64,000 nt of DNA, from positions 141,359,463 to 141,423,462 of the forward strand of contig NC_044554.1 in the NCBI RefSeq assembly GCF_007565055.1. The letters are read 5' to 3'. The notes under the pieces were generated by a model that saw only the letters and a list, made by a program, of their open reading frames with translations, did no database searches and had not been told where the DNA came from. Positions 23,229 through 34,510 of the stretch are shown piece after piece (the stretch's first letter is position 1; every line of letters begins with the position of its first letter). This stretch comes from Rhinopithecus roxellana. Its lineage: Eukaryota > Chordata > Mammalia > Primates > Cercopithecidae. A program made the translations under genes and the position numbers.

Positions 23229-24549
23229 TTCTCTAATCTTCTTTATAAAATCACTGCTCTAAAAATGAAGGGCATGTAAAAACTTGGAAAGGAAGTAAAG
23301 AAATGCCTTAAGATAGTATTTGAATATGTGAAAATGCATTTACATCTTAAATAAAATAATTGTCATATGCATAACTACTTGATGTCATGAAGAAAGGGAA
23401 AAAAGTTCTGGTAGTGTGTTTTGTATGAATAATTGAATTAAGCTTTTTATTCAGCATCTCTTCCTCTTGTCTTTTAGAGTTACTGGTTCAGGTGCAGAGA
23501 ATTCTCCAGAAACAGGTTCATCAAATTTTGCGCAGCTTGCTCCCTGCCTCACCCACCCCATCTCTGTGCTCAAACACAAATAGGGAAGGAGAGAAGCTAC
23601 ATCTGTGTTAGGATTGAGAGGTTGCTGTGGGAGATCGGAGGCAGTCAGTGAGCTCATCAGTGCCGCAACACCTTATCAAGAGCTGGCCTCCTCTTTCTGC
23701 ATTTTCTCTCTTCACTTCTTTCTCTCACCAATTGTCTGTTTAGGCAAAGGAGGAAGTTAAACCCTAGAGAAGTAGCTCATCTATTGGGTGCATTTACAGA
23801 GGATGAAAAGAAAGCATTACGACTTTAAAAATTATTCTTTCAATGTGAGAAATCACTTCTGTCTGCTTATGCTTCTGAGACTACTAAAAGGTTTTACTCT
23901 GGCCAAACTCTCTAGTGAATTTCCACTGACAACTTTCTCTTTAGTAAAGACCTCTTCCTAACTCACTTTGAATCAGCTTCCTGTTATCTTAGCAAGTCAT
24001 CATACTTTTACTTTGGACATTATTTTTCTCTCCAGAACTGTAAGAGCTTTAGAAAAACACAGAACCCAAACGGTTCCTTTCTCCTCCCTTCTTCAGTTGT
24101 GTGTTGGAGCTCAGCCAAAGAAGTTCAACTTGAAATCCCAGAGCCCTTTAAATCCCTGGAATTAGGATGTGCTTTGTTGTCATTCCCATGGATGTACATT
24201 TTGGCTTTTAAAAAGCATGCAAGGCATGGTAACCATGTAGAACATAAAAGACTATTTTGCTCTATATGAATGCATATTTAAATGAAGGCAATATCTGTCT
24301 CCAACTAGAACATTCCTGTGTCATGCTCCAATAGCTTTCTCATGTAGAAAGACTGAACTTTTCTTGTTTTATATTTTAAGATATTATTTATAATAGTTTC
24401 TAGGAGAATTAAGAAATATATTTCAAAAAGCACAACATTGTCCTGTAGGATTTATAGGCAATGAAGTCATTTTGTTTTCTTTAGCCTGAGTCAACTCAGA
24501 ATATTTTCAAGCTGTTGATGAAGGTGTTTAGTACTATAGAAGGGGTACG
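23229..24549. other. unique DNA with a slightly GC-richer patch, no gene supported
   Basis: The patch at 23455-23720 is less AT-rich than its surroundings and has a 68-codon reverse frame and a pyrimidine-rich 'cttgtcttttag' on the plus strand. No matching donor, long frame or known protein wording was seen, so no exon is called. Confidence 0.4.
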
Positions 24550-24885
24550 TGCATAGGAGTAGAGAGGAAAATGGTGGTTACTAGGGCCTGGGGCTGGGCA
24601 GTTGGGAAGATGTTAGACAAAGGATATAAAATTTCAGTTAGGAGGAATAGGTTCAAGAGATCAATTGTATACCATGATAACTATAGTGAATAACAATGTA
24701 TTACTGTATTATAAAAATCACAAAGAGCAGGTTTTAAGTGTCTTTACTACAAAAATAATAAGTATGTGATGTATGATGTAAATTAGCTCAATTGAGCCAT
24801 TCCACAATGTATACATATTTCAAAATATAATGTTTTACACAATAAATATAAACAAATTTTAATCAATTAAAAATAATACACTTAT
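24550..24885 (+). mobile_element. old L1 3' UTR tail
   Basis: 'aggaaaatggtggttactag', 'caagagatcaattgtatacc', 'gagccattccacaatgtata' and 'acaataaatataaacaaat' are the L1MA/L1PB-type 3' end in sense, 5' truncated inside the UTR. It belongs to the same broad family as the 3' end at 20.3-20.6 kb. Confidence 0.85.
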
Positions 24886-25801
24886 TGGAAATAGGCTAAA
24901 CATCATAATGTTTTAAATAACAGCGATAAAAATTTCTCATACTTAAAAAAGAAAGAGAGAGAGAGAAGGAAAAGATGGTGAGGGAAGTATGTACAAAATC
25001 CCCCAGTTATAGATGAGTAAATATTTTTTAAATGATTTGTTTCTATTTTATGGTAAAAATAAATTCATCACAAATGTTCATCTACATATTACAAATGATA
25101 CAGCGAGAGTTATCATTTTCCAAGTCTCGATGTAATTCAGTTTATGACCTTTATTGAACTGATTTTACATATATAAGGTTTTTTAGTGCACTGTTAAATG
25201 GTTTAAGAAGATGAAAAAAGAAATCTGTTACTTTGAAAATCTTAAAAAAGTCAGATTACACTTGAAGGCTGAATGATGTGTTTACTATTTACAACTTCCT
25301 TTGTAAAGATACAGGTATTTCATTCCTTGTCTTTTAAATTGTAACCTTATACATCTGTTGAGCACACATCTGGACACTTAGCTCAATTCATCATTTCCTT
25401 CTGTATATCCAAAAGCTGTCAGTTATTTCACAGGAGATTCAGCCCTTGGGAGAAGTGAAAAAGTTACATCCTTTTTTTTTTCAGGTTTTATAAACTCTTC
25501 CTTACCTTTTTCCTTAGGATATCGGTGAGTATAAAAATAAGCAGTCTGAATTCCTTCTGGCTCTGGAGAAAGCAGGATGGGTGTAAGAAGGGCAAGGGCT
25601 TCATTAACATTTGCTTGTATAGAATAAAGAGAAAGAGCCTTCACATGAAAGAACAGACATTGACTGTCTGAAGTCATAACACAAGAATCTTTTTTTTTTT
25701 TTTTTTTGACAAACTAAATACAATTTGAATACAGGAAGGAAGCAGCTTGAATACCACTGAGGAAGATCAACACTTTTAAAAGATAAACAGCTCATATTTG
25801 A
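24886..25801. other. unique DNA
   Basis: A GA-rich stretch near 24949-24967 and a T run at 25690-25707; otherwise nothing recognised. Confidence 0.4.
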
Positions 25802-25968
25802 TCATGTTAAATTTTTTAACTCATCAAGAAAATATAGTGATTTTGCAAATGTGTACATCTAATATCATAGTCCCAAAATATATAAACTCAAACTTGATGG
25901 AATCACAAGAAGAATTTATAATGAATTAATCATAGTGCAAGACTTTAGCACATCTCACTCATTAAATT
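25802..25968 (+). mobile_element. ancient L1 ORF2 endonuclease fragment
   Basis: 'aactcatcaagaaaatatag', 'catctaatatcatagtccc', 'aaaatatataaactcaaac' and 'gtgcaagactttagcacatc' are a worn copy of the endonuclease region of L1M ORF2 (the part around NIYAPN and the GDFNTP strand). Too short and broken to be a product. Confidence 0.65.
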
Positions 25969-26080
25969 AAAAAAAAACAACAAAATGGAAAAGAAGAAAA
26001 CTGTGATTAAAAAATTTAATCTAGTGTAGGATGTGTGTGGATGTGTGTGTACTTATTTATGTTGTTATTAAGACACCCAG

Positions 26081-27429
26081 ATTCCCAGGCAAGATGGTTG
26101 AATAGGAACAGCTCTGGTCTGTAGCTCCCAGCGAGACCAACGCAGAAGGTGGGTGATTTCTGCATTTCTAACTGAGGTACCGAGCTCATCTCACTGGGAC
26201 TGGTTAGACAGTGGGTGCAGCCCAAGGACGGCGAGCAAAAGCAGCATGGGGCATCACCTTACCCAGGAAGTGCAAGAGGTCGGGAACTCCTTCCCCTAGC
26301 CAAGGGAAACTGTGAGGGACTGTGCCTTGAGGAAAGGTGCATTCCAGCCGAGACACTATGCTTTTCCCATGGTCTTTGCAACCCGCAGACCAGGAGATTA
26401 CCTAGGGTGCCGACGCAATCAGGGAACTGGGCTTCAAGCACAAAACTGGGCATCAGTTTGGTCAGACACCGAGCTAGCTGCATGAGTATTTTTTCGTTTT
26501 GTTTTGTCTTTTACCCCAGTGGTGCCTGTAACACCAGCGAGACAGAATAATTCACTACCCGAGAAACGGAGCTGAAGCCAAGGAGCCAAGTGGTCTTGCT
26601 CAGCGGATCCCGCGCCCACGGAGCCCAGCAAGCTAAGATCCACTGCTATGACATTCTCCCAGTCAGCACAGCAGTCTGAAGTTGACCCGGGACACTGAAG
26701 CTTGGTTGGGGGAGGGGCATCGCCAGTACTGAGACTTGAGTAGGTGGTTTTCACAGTGCAAACAAAGCCGCCAGGAATTTCGGACTGGGTGGAGCCCACT
26801 ATAGCTTGGCAAAGCCACTGTAGCCAGACTGCCTCTCTAGATTCCTCCTCTCTGGGCAGGGCATCTCTGAAAGAAAGGCAGCAGTCCTAGTAAGGCACTT
26901 ATAGATAAAACTCCCATATCCCTGGGACAGAGCACCTGGCGGAATGGGCAGCTGTGGGCGCAGCTTCAGCAGACTTAAACATTCCTACCTGCCAGCTCTG
27001 AAGAGAGCAGCAGACCTTCTAGCATAGCACTCGAACTCTGCAAAGGGACAGACTGCCTCCTCAAGTGGGTCCCTGATCCCTGTGCCTCCTGACTGGGAGA
27101 CAACTCCCAGCAGGAGTCAATAGGCACCTCATACAAGGGAGCTCCGGCTGGCATCTGGCAGGTGCCCCTCTGGGACAAAGCTTCCAGAGGAAGGAACAAG
27201 CAGCAATCTTTGCTGTTCTGCAGCCTCCACTGGTGACACTCTGGCAAACAGAGTCTGGAGTGGACCTCCAGCAAACTCCAGCAGACCTGCAGAAGAGGGG
27301 CCTGACTATTAGAAGGAAAACTAACAAACAAGAAGCAGTAGCATCAACATCGATAAAAAGTATGATCACTCAGAAACCCCATCCAAAGTTCACCAACGTC
27401 ACAGATCAAAGGTAGACAAATCCACAAAG
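26081..27429 (+). promoter_or_regulatory. L1 5' UTR (worn internal promoter)
   Basis: GC-richer 1.35 kb leader typical of L1PA. The YY1-type start motif reads AAGATGGTTG instead of AAGATGGCC, so the main initiator-positioning site looks damaged. Overlapping frames on the minus strand (118-121 codons) are antisense UTR and not genes. Confidence 0.8.
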
Positions 27430-28450
27430 ATGAAGAAAAAACAGTGCAAAATTTGCTGAAAATTCCAAAAACCAGAATGCCTCTTCTCCTCCAAAGCATC
27501 ACAACTCCTCACCAGCAAGGGAGCAAAACTGGATGGAGAATGAGTTTCATGAATTGACAGAAGTAGACTTCAGAAGGTGGGTAATAACAAACTCCTCCAA
27601 GCTAAAGGAGCATGTTCTAATCCAATGCAAGGAAACTAAGAAACTCGATAAAAAGTTACAGGAACTGCTAACTATAATAACCAGTTTAGAGAAGAACATG
27701 AATGACCTAATGGAGCTGAAAAACACAGCACAAGAACTACATGAAGCATACACAAGTATCAATAGCTGAATTAACAAGCAAAAGAAAGGATATCAGAGAA
27801 TGAAGATCAACTTAATGAAATAAAACATGAAGACAAGATTAAAGAAAAAATAATGAAAAGGAATAAATAAAGCCTCCAAGAAATATGGGACTATGTGAAG
27901 AGATCAAACCCACGTTTGTTGTACCTGAAAGTGATGAGGAGAATGGAACTAAGTTGGAAAACACACTTCAGGATATTATCCAGGAGAACTTCCCCAACCC
28001 ACCAAGACAGGCCGACATTCAAATTCAGGAAATACAGAGAACACTACAAAGATAATCCTTGAGAAGAGCAACCCCAATACACATAATGGTCAGATTCACC
28101 AAGGTTGAAATGATGGTAAAAATGTTAAGGGTAGCCAGAGAAAAAGGTCAGGTTACCCACAAAGGGAAGCCCATCAAACTAAAAGCAGATCTCTCTGCAG
28201 AAACCCTACAAGCCAGAAGAAAGTGGGGGCCAACATTCAACATTCTTAAAGAAAAAAATTTTCAACCAGAATTTCCTATCCAGCCAAACAAATCTTCATA
28301 AGTGAAGGGAAAATAAAATCCTTTACAGACAAGCAAATACTGAGGGATTTTGTCACCACCAGGCCTGCCTTACAAGAGCTCCTGAAGGAAGCACTAAATA
28401 TGCAAAGGAAAAAACAGTACCAGCCACTGCAAAAACATACCAAAATGTAA
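27430..28450 (+). pseudogene. L1 ORF1 (RNA-binding protein) remnant
   Basis: ORF1p is the trimeric RNA-binding chaperone that packages L1 RNA. The start codon at 27430 is present, but the frame soon breaks. Open pieces remain at 27533-27769 (coiled-coil region, Lys/Glu/Leu-rich) and 28059-28301 (RRM/C-terminal domain, with FTKVEMMVKML and LSAETLQARRKWGP). Full ORF1p is about 338 residues; none could be made here. The stop is at 28448-28450, followed by the usual short inter-ORF spacer. Confidence 0.9.
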
Positions 28451-28513
28451 AGATCATTGACACTATGAAGAAACTGCATCAACAAATGGGCAAAATAACC
28501 AGGTAGCATCACA

Positions 28514-31455
28514 ACGAAGGGTCAAATTCACATATAACAATATTAACCTTAAATGTAAATGGACTAAATGCCCTAATTAAAAGACACAGACTGGCAAATT
28601 GTATAGAGTCAAGACCCATTGGTGTGCTCTATTCAGGAGACCCATCTCACATGCAAAAACACATGTAGGCTAAAAATAAAGGGATAGAGGAAGATTTACC
28701 AAGCAAATGGGAAGCCAAAAGAAAAAGGCAGGGATTGCAATCTTACTCTCTGATAAACAGACTTTAAACCAACAAAGATCATAAAAGACAAAGAAGGGCA
28801 TTATATAACGGTAAAGGGATCAATGCAGCAAGAAGAGCTAACTTATCCTAAATATATATGCACCCAATACAGGAGCACCCAGATTCATAAAGCAAGTGCT
28901 TAGAGACCTACAAAGAAACTTAGACTCCCAGACAAAAATAGTGGGAGACTTTAACACCCCACTGTCGATATTAGACAGATCAACGAGACAGAAAATTAAC
29001 AAGGATATTCAGGATGTGCACTCAGCTCTGCACCAAGCAGACCTAATAGACATCTGCAGAACTCTCCACCCCAAATCAACAGAACATACATTCTTCTCAG
29101 CACCATATAGCACTTATTCTAAAATTGACCAAACAATTGGAAGTAAAACACTCTTCAGCAAATGCAAAAGAATGGAAATCATAACAAGCAATCTCTCAGA
29201 CCACAGTGCAATCAAATTAGAACTCAGAATTAAGAAACTCACTCAAAACTGCACAACTACATGGAAACCAAACAAGCTGCTCCTGCATGACTACTGGGTA
29301 AATAATGAAATTAAGGCAGAAATAAATAAGTTCTTTGAAACCAATGAGAACAAAGACACAACATACCAGAATCTCTGGGAAACAGCTAAAGCAGTGTCTA
29401 GAGGAAAATATATAGCACTAAATGCCCACAGGAGAAAGCAGAAAATATCTAAAATCAACACCTTAACATTCCAGTCAAAAGAACTAGAGAAGGAAGCGCA
29501 AACACATTCAAAACCTAGCAGAGGACAAGAAATAACTAAGATTAGAGCAGAACTGAAGGATATAGAAACATGATAAACCCTTCAAAAATCAATGAATACA
29601 AGAGCAGGTTTTTTGAAAAGATTAACAAAATAGATCGACTGATAGCCAGATTAATAAAAGAGAAAAGTGATAAGAAACAAACAGACACAATAAAAAATGA
29701 TAAAGGAGATATCACCACTGATCCTACAGAAATACAAACTACCATCAGAGAATACTATAAACACCTCTATGCAAATAAATTAGAAAATCTAGAAGAAATG
29801 GATAAATTTCTGGACACATACACCCTCCCAAGACTAAACCAGGAAGAAGTTGAATCCCTGAATAGACCAATAACAAGTTCTGAAATTGAGGCAGTAATTG
29901 GTACCCTACCAACCGAAAAAAAAAGCACAGGACCAGATGGATTCACAGTCGAATTCTACCAGAGCTACAAAGAAGAGCTGGTACCATTCATTCTGACACG
30001 ATTCCAATCAATAGGAAAATAGGGAATCCTCCCTAATTCTTTTTATGAGGCCAGCATCATCCTGATGCTGGCAGAGACACAACAAAAAAAGAAAATTTCA
30101 GGTCAATATCCCTCATGAACCTCAATGCAGAAATCCTCAGTAAAATACTAGCAAACCAAATCCAGCAGCACATTAAAAAGCTTATCCACCATGATCAGGT
30201 CAGATTCATCCCTGAGATGCAAAGCTGGTTCAACATAAGCAAATCAATAAATGTAATCAATCACATAAATGGAACCAATGACAAAACCATATGATTATCT
30301 CAATAGATGCAGAAAAGACCTTTGATAAAATTCAACACTCCTTCATGCTAAAAACACCCAATAAACTAGGTATTAATGGAAAGTATCTCAAAGTAATAAG
30401 AGCTATTTATGACAAACCCAAAGCCAATATCATACTGAAAAGGCCAAAGATGGAAGCATTCCCTTTGAAAACTGGCACAAGACAAAGATGCCCTCTCTTA
30501 CCACCCCTATTCCTATTCAGAAATGAGCAAATACTTCATGACTAAAACACCAAAAACAATTCCAAAAAGAAGCAAAAATTAACACATGGGATCAAACTAA
30601 ACTAAAGAGCTTCAGCACAGCAAAAGAAATTATCATCAGAGTGAACAGACAACCTGCAGAATGGGAGGATAGTTTTTAAATCTGTCCATCTGGCAAAGGG
30701 CTGATACCTAGACTCTACAAAGAACTTAAACAAATTCACAAGAAAAAACAAACAACCTTATCAAAAAGTGGGCAAAGGATATGAACAGGTATGTCACAAA
30801 AGAAGACATTCATGTGACCAACAAACATATGAAAAACAACTCATCATCACTGGTCATTAGAGAAACGCAAATCAAAACCACAATGAGATACCATCTCACA
30901 CCAGTTAGAATAGGAATCATTAAAAAGTCAGGAACAATGGATGCTGGAGAGGATGTGGAGAAATAGAAATGCTTTTACACTGTTGCTGGAAGTGTAAATT
31001 ACTTCAACCATTGTGAAAGACAGTATGGCAATTCCTCATGGATCTAGAATTAGAAATGCCATTTGACCCAGCAATCCCATTACTGGGATTGCTCATGGCT
31101 ATGTACAGAATGGTATTGCCTAGGTTTTTTTCTAGGGTTTTTATTGTTTAAGGTCCTACATTTAAAACCCAAAGGATTATAAATCATTCTACTATAATGA
31201 CACATATACACATATGATTTTTGCAGCACTATTTACAATAGCAAAGACTTGGAACCAACTCAAATGCCCACCCATGATAGAATGGATAAAGAAAATGTGG
31301 CACATATACACTATGGAATACTATGCAGCCATAAAAAATAATGAGTTCATGTCATTTACAGGGACATGAATGAAGCTGGAAACTATCATTCTCAGCAAAC
31401 TAACACAGGAACAGAAAACCAAACACTGCATGTTCTCATTCATAAGTAGGATTAG
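28514..31455 (+). pseudogene. L1 ORF2 (endonuclease/reverse transcriptase) remnant, deleted and rearranged
   Basis: ORF2p normally nicks target DNA and reverse transcribes L1 RNA. Here the ATG is ACG at 28514. The open piece at 28896-29573 covers much of the endonuclease and keeps SDHSAIKLEL. A second at 29570-30022 leads into the RT and ends at a TAG where the intact copy has Glu. An ~8 bp gap near 30065 shifts the frame. A third, 30291-30545, contains the start of the RT core (IISIDAEKTFDKI, TGTRQRCPLL). The FADD catalytic block is deleted. The 3' part (30520 onward) keeps the cysteine-motif region only in fragments. Confidence 0.93.
31088..31166 (-). other. inverted, displaced ORF2 fragment inside the 26-31.7 kb L1
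   Basis: Between 'tactggg' and 'acccaaagg', which should be joined by a few bases, lie 79 bp that match the reverse complement of ORF2 sequence just upstream of the right edge of the ORF2 deletion. The equivalent in the intact L1 is about 45425-45495. Shared wording includes 'ttctagggtttttat' here and its complement there. Confidence 0.85.
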
Positions 31456-31683
31456 AACAATGAGAATATATGGGCACAGGAATGGGAACATCACACACTG
31501 GGGCCTGTCCAGTGGTGGCGTCAAGGGGAGGAAGGGATAGCATTAGGAGAAATACCTATTGTAGATGACAGGTTGATGGGCACAGCAAATCACTGTGGGA
31601 CATGTATACCTATGTAACACAACTGCACGTTCTGCACATTTATCCCAGAACTTAAGCATAATAAAAATAAAAAAGACACCCAG

Positions 31684-32410
31684 GAAGAATAAAAATACAG
31701 AATTTAACTTACTAAATGGCTAACTACATCGTATGGTCATCATAAGGTTGAAGAAAAATGAAATGTAATTGTATATCGGAATATACATTTTATATGCTTT
31801 TGAAATATTTTAGATACATACAAAAATAAAAGTAAATAAAAACAATTGAAGCCTAGCAGTAAACTTTCTGTTTGATATTTCTGTTGTGTATGTATTTGAA
31901 TATGATATAGCAAATAATTAATATATTAATATTATTATAAACTAAGATTTTCAATGTTAGACAATAGAAGCATAAATATGAAAGTATAAGAGCAAAATGC
32001 TAAAATAGTAAACTTGAATTTGAGATATCAATATAAAGTTATATATACTTATGTTTGTATATTCATATACTTGTACATATATTCTATCTCTACCCACTAG
32101 GAGGAACAGGAAGAAAATGCTGGGTAATGGTGTAAAAGGAATAATATATTTTTTTAAAATAAATGATTTTATAACTCCAGTATAATAATTGATTCAGACA
32201 ATTTTCAAAAATGAAGGCTAAAATAATTATGCAATATTTGGTGGAACTAAGACACACCTATGTGCTAAAGTAAAGGTTAATTGGTAATTATTTATAAAAA
32301 ATGCTAACTGTTGAGAACTAATTAAATTTTTAATGGCCCACAGGAAATTTGTATTTTCCTTACTTTATTGAATCAGTTTGGATATGCCACCGTATTTTTC
32401 TAGAAATAGG
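31684..32410. other. AT-rich unique DNA
   Basis: No gene or classified repeat recognised. Confidence 0.4.
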
Positions 32411-32417
32411 TCTTTGT

Positions 32418-32703
32418 GGCCAGGGTCAGTGGCTCACGCCTGTAATCCTGGCACCCTGGGAGGCCAAAGTGGGCGGATCACCTAAGATCGGGAATTTGAG
32501 ACCAGCCTGGCCAACATGGAGAAATCCCGTTTCTACTAAAAATACAAAAATTAGCCAGGCATGGTGGCGCAGGCCTCTAATCCCAGTTACATGGGAGGCT
32601 GAGGCAGGAGAATTGCTTGAACGCAGGAGGCGGAGGTTGCAGTGCGCCGAGATCATGCCATTGCACTCCAGCCTGGGGAACAAAAGCAAAATTCCATCTC
32701 ATA
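32418..32703 (+). mobile_element. AluS, full length
   Basis: Complete dimer starting GGCCAGGGTCAGTGGCTCACGCC and ending at 'ccatctcataaa'. The tail has turned into a TA repeat (32705-32719). A short direct repeat, TCTTTGT, flanks it at 32411-32417 and 32719-32725. Moderate divergence and lost tail fit AluS age. Confidence 0.92.
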
Positions 32704-32804
32704 AAATATATATATATATCTTTGTTTATTTCATACACACAAATAATATATATAGAATTACACGAATATAAAATTTATAATACAGGTGGAAACTAAAAAT
32801 AAAA

Positions 32805-33499
32805 TCCTAACCCCCACCGACTGAATGGATCTCTTCTTCGTCAAAGGGACTCCAGAGAAACCTTAAAAACTGAATTCTCGGCCACGACAAAAAGGGAACT
32901 CAGACCTGCCTCATAGTACTCCCTTCCTTTTGGAGTTTAGGCACAGCAACTGAGCAGCATTTATGTTAAAATAGAGGTCTTCAGGCTGACAAAACAGACT
33001 CTTCATGGCAATAATGATAACGACAGGAGACAGACAAATCCTAGGCAGATGGGGTGGGTCCCTGGTGAAACCCGACTTTCAAACCAAAGACAGTTTAAAG
33101 TCTGAAAAACCAAGTCATAATCTTGGATAAATCTATGGACTAGATTGAGAACTTTTTTCCCATTTGGTATGACTTCCTCTGATTGATCCCCACCTTTCAA
33201 GCCTTGCAAGTATTTTACATATGCCTACCCTTCCCTAATAGGTTTTTCACACTGCCATGCTCACCTTTGAGTGGTGTCTTTTAGCCTCTTTTGCATACTC
33301 ACCAACCAATCAGCATTCACTCCCCCATTCTGAGCCTGTAAAAACCCCACGCTGAGAGAGACCCCCATTGAGATCTGTTTCATTGTTCAATACAATTCTT
33401 CTCCGCCCTCCTCACCCTTCAACTTTCAGGGAGACCTCATTCTTCTTGGATGCAGGACAAGAACTCAGGACTCATCAAATGCAGGTACAAAGAAAACTG
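32805..33499 (+). mobile_element. ERV1-like LTR block (family not assigned)
   Basis: Less AT-rich than its surroundings with LTR-style signals in the right order on the plus strand: a CCAAT box in ACCAATCAG (33304-33312), a TATA-like CTGTAAAAACCCC about 25 bp later, and a worn polyadenylation-type CAATACAATTCTTCTCC near 33390. I recognise the style of a gammaretrovirus-like LTR but not the family. No retroviral gene is visible next to it. Confidence 0.5.
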
Positions 33500-34061
33500 T
33501 AACATCGTGGCCCTCTGCCCTCGACCGGGGGAAAGTAGCCGCCCCACTTGATGAGAAACAGTGGCTTGGCTGAGCCAGCCCAGGGGCCTCAGGCTAGAAA
33601 GCTGCAATGGGCGGACAGAGCAGTGAGTGCACAGCCATCCATCAGGCTGCGGACGGTGGGCTAAAAGAACTAATTAGCATGCTGTAACACACCCTCTGGG
33701 GCCTCAGGGTTGCAGGCACCCCTCTCTTGGCACCACTGCATTCCCCTCATCTGGACACTGGAGTCCACTGCAGGAGCTGTTTGCAACACGCCTGGCCAGC
33801 CGCAAGCCCTGCATGGAACTCACTCCTGTGCCAGTGTTTAGAATGACGGGCCGCAGCTCGCACTAGCTCACTCACACTCCTCTTCCCACCAGGGACTGAG
33901 TGCGCAGTCATGGTGGCCATGGGATTCGTGCCAGGGTACAAGCCAGGCACTGCCTGGTGTGCTGAGTACATGGGGTGTCTCCTGCGGAGAATTCGGGTTG
34001 GAGCAAGGCCTGGGCAGGGGCGTCCCCGGCCGAAGGTCTCTAGCTGGCAAAGTGACTGAGA
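33500..34061 (+). mobile_element. GC-rich LTR U5/leader-like segment
   Basis: The most GC-rich 560 bp of the window, with several CpGs (for example 'gaccgggggaaagtagccgc' at 33523). It runs on from the preceding LTR block without a visible junction and ends near 'gaaaaatcctgcataattt'. It could be a long U5, a leader or a second LTR. Reverse-strand frames of 60 and 108 codons cross it but show no domain. Confidence 0.4.
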
Positions 34062-34069
34062 AAAATCCT

Positions 34070-34510
34070 GCATAATTTTGATACCAAATTTTGAATGAGA
34101 CTTAAGGCCCTACAAAGCAAAAGTTAAGTCATGTCTGCAGGCCATCAATCTTGCTACATGACATCCTTAACTTAAAACATTTCTTTTTGTTGACTCCAAG
34201 TTTCAGTGAGAGCCTTACTTCTTTAACAAATTGGAAATTAAAGAGTCTCTGAAACTATCTATAACCTATATGTCCCCACAGCAAGATATCTCGCCTTTTC
34301 TGGCCAAACCAATATATACTTTCCATCCATTGACTTACACGTTTGCCTGTAAGTCTTCTCCCTAAAATTTATAAAACCAAAACCGTAATCCAGCTGCCTT
34401 GGGACCACTTAAGTCTTCTCGGGTTTGTTTCCCTGAGCCATGGTCACTCATATTGGCTCAGAATAAACCTCTTTTAAATATTTTACAGAGCTCGCTTTTT
34501 TCCATTAACA
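34070..34510 (+). mobile_element. second LTR-like block with TATA and AATAAA
   Basis: Has a TATA-like TTTATAAAACC at about 34369 and a polyadenylation signal in CAGAATAAACCTC at about 34460, followed by 'atattttacagagctcgc' and a terminal CA at 34509-34510. The pattern fits an ERV1 (MER4-group-like) LTR in sense. The next base starts Tigger1. Confidence 0.55.

Larger units (their letters stand above)
26081..31672 (+). mobile_element. L1PA7/8-like LINE-1, 5' end present, internally rearranged
   Basis: It opens just ahead of 'caggcaagatggttgaatag', the L1PA 5' UTR start, and ends in an AATAAAAATAAA-type tail. An 11 bp target-site duplication, AAGACACCCAG, lies at 26070-26080 and 31673-31683. 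Total 5.59 kb against about 6.1 kb for a full element. ORF2 lacks about 0.97 kb at 30513, and a small inverted ORF2 piece lies at 31088-31166. The many stops and the older ORF1 type suggest an insertion clearly older than the 40-46.6 kb L1, possibly shared with apes. Confidence 0.95.

Noticed and set aside
23451..23657. Possible exon with an upstream pyrimidine tract
   Set aside because: No partner splice site, no protein wording and no strand agreement between the frame and the splice signal.
26215..27369. Frames over 100 codons in the 26-27.4 kb region
   Set aside because: All lie in the L1 5' UTR, on both strands.
33500..34061. CpG island or host gene promoter
   Set aside because: GC-richer but short, continuous with LTR-like sequence, and no gene starts nearby. 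It is reported only as an LTR-like segment.
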